Notes under the pieces: model-generated
What the model saw: only the letters and a program-made list of their open reading frames with translations
Told to the model about the DNA's origin: nothing
The model's database searches: none
Shown: positions 63,475-64,000 of the stretch, in pieces
Layout of the letters: every line of letters starts with the position of its first letter
How positions within the stretch are numbered: position 1 is the first letter of the stretch
Position numbers and translations under genes: made by a program
Assembly: GCA_964643295.1 (NCBI GenBank)
Contig: CAZXSN010000003.1
Coordinates: 37,044 to 101,043 of the forward strand
Reading direction: 5' to 3'
From: Merdiplasma sp964643295
GTDB lineage: Bacteria; Bacillota; Clostridia; Lachnospirales; Lachnospiraceae
Length of the DNA stretch: 64,000 bases

Positions 63475-63864
63475 TTACCATTCCTGAACTTCCAGAATGC
63501 CCATCGGGCAGATCTTCGCACAGATCCCGCAGGCAATGCACTTGCTGGCCACCGGCGAATTTTCCGCTTTCACCATGACATGCATCGGGCAGGCCGCCAC
63601 ACACTCGCCGCAGCCGGTGCATTTCTTCTTGTTGATCATGTAGACGCCCTTCGCGTTCTGGGTGATCGCGCCCTGCTGGCAGGTCCTGGCGCACTTTCCG
63701 CACTGCAGGCAGACGTTCGTCTTCGGCTTTCCATCCTTGCCGACAACGATCCGGATGCAGGCTTTCGACGGATCCTGTTCCTTGTAAAAAGCTTCGGAAC
63801 AGGCATTCGCGCAGGCCAGGCAGGCCATGCAGGCCGTTTTATCAGTTACCACAAGTTTCTTCAT
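63475..63864 (-). CDS. ferredoxin-like protein with four [4Fe-4S] motifs
   Basis: A 129-residue iron-sulfur protein, ACAGGAGGAACTTGA before its ATG. Four Cys motifs can be read in order: CMACLACANACSEAF, CLQCGKCARTCQQGA, CTGCGECVAACPMHV and CIACGICAKICPMGI. The first and last thirds are like the electron-transfer subunits of anaerobic oxidoreductases (for example HycB/CooF type). No catalytic partner gene is adjacent in the window, so it is free-standing or its partner lies beyond the end. Confidence 0.9.
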   Translation of the reverse strand: MKKLVVTDKTACMACLACANACSEAFYKEQDPSKACIRIVVGKDGKPKTNVCLQCGKCARTCQQGAITQNAKGVYMINKKKCTGCGECVAACPMHVMVKAENSPVASKCIACGICAKICPMGILEVQEW

Positions 63865-63927
63865 TCAAGTTCCTCCTGTGTCTTAACTTTCTGCACAAAG
63901 TCGTGACAGTATCATAATATGATTACA

Positions 63928-63990
63928 GCGTCAAAAGCCTGAGCTCACGGCATGCAAAGCATGCCAGTGGGTGAAAAGGCTTATTGACGC
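63928..63990. repeat. large imperfect palindrome at the window end
   Basis: GCGTCAA-type and TTGACGC arms plus AAGCC/GGCTT enclose a perfect inner hairpin, GGCATGC-AAA-GCATGCC. It lies upstream of the ferredoxin gene. It could be a terminator or regulatory element of a gene beyond the window, or a repeat element. Confidence 0.6.
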
Positions 63991-64000
63991 GCCCCAACAT

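Overview
The window reads as a draft contig from a Gram-positive Clostridia-type bacterium, most likely Lachnospiraceae or a close relative. The support is PolC-type DNA polymerase III, a catalytic GlgC overlapping a regulatory GlgD, the cluster cmk-ispH-rpsA, a THF riboswitch in front of an ECF folate transporter subunit, sigma-A promoters with 16-17 bp spacers, strong AGGAGG ribosome binding sites and the Fe-S scaffold/GGGtGRT pair. This family-level assignment is an inference. The sequence has a 100-N scaffold gap at 53589-53688 and two single-base frameshifts, so it is not a polished genome.

Layout. 1-5.3 kb: a frameshifted DIP1984-type gene, a 1.8 kb stretch without recognisable genes, tRNA-Ala(CGC), and the glycogen genes glgC-glgD. 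5.7-14.4 kb: a frameshifted HTH regulator, a secreted Ig-like (BIG2) protein, an unknown helical protein, a MazG-like pyrophosphohydrolase, the GGGtGRT/Fe-S scaffold pair, a sugar nucleotidyltransferase and a YprB-type nuclease. 14.8-22.7 kb (all minus): S1-like protein, IspH, Cmk, a BaiN-type flavoprotein, an RpiR regulator and a two-component system. 23.3-28.6 kb: three divergent transposase-like genes. 28.7-46.3 kb (minus): a second BIG2 protein, efp, aroK, yqeG, polC, ispG, a polyphosphate operon (DUF815 ATPase, ppx, ppk1), pheA, folC and riboswitch-controlled folT. 46.6-57.9 kb, accessory: a transposase-like remnant, a secreted beta-helix protein, a secreted seven-repeat RCC1 propeller, a Schlafen-type ATPase with an 11-copy nonapeptide linker, and two more transposase-like genes. 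58-64 kb: a GH106-like glycosidase, an M20 amidohydrolase, a DUF308/HdeD-type membrane protein, a glycine-zipper protein and a four-cluster ferredoxin.

The housekeeping part joins familiar functions: glycogen and polyphosphate storage, isoprenoid precursors through IspG and IspH, aromatic amino acids through AroK and PheA, folate uptake and retention through FolT and FolC, and translation/replication through EF-P, S1 and PolC.

The most unusual content is the scattered family of IS4/IS1634-type proteins. By eye, none of the five long copies keeps a canonical DDE triad, and each deviates differently. Two pairs are co-directional, no terminal inverted repeats were seen, and a 5'-leader copy of one pair lies as a direct repeat in front of the Schlafen-type ATPase gene. 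This could be a decaying insertion-sequence family or a set of co-opted proteins; the sequence alone does not decide.
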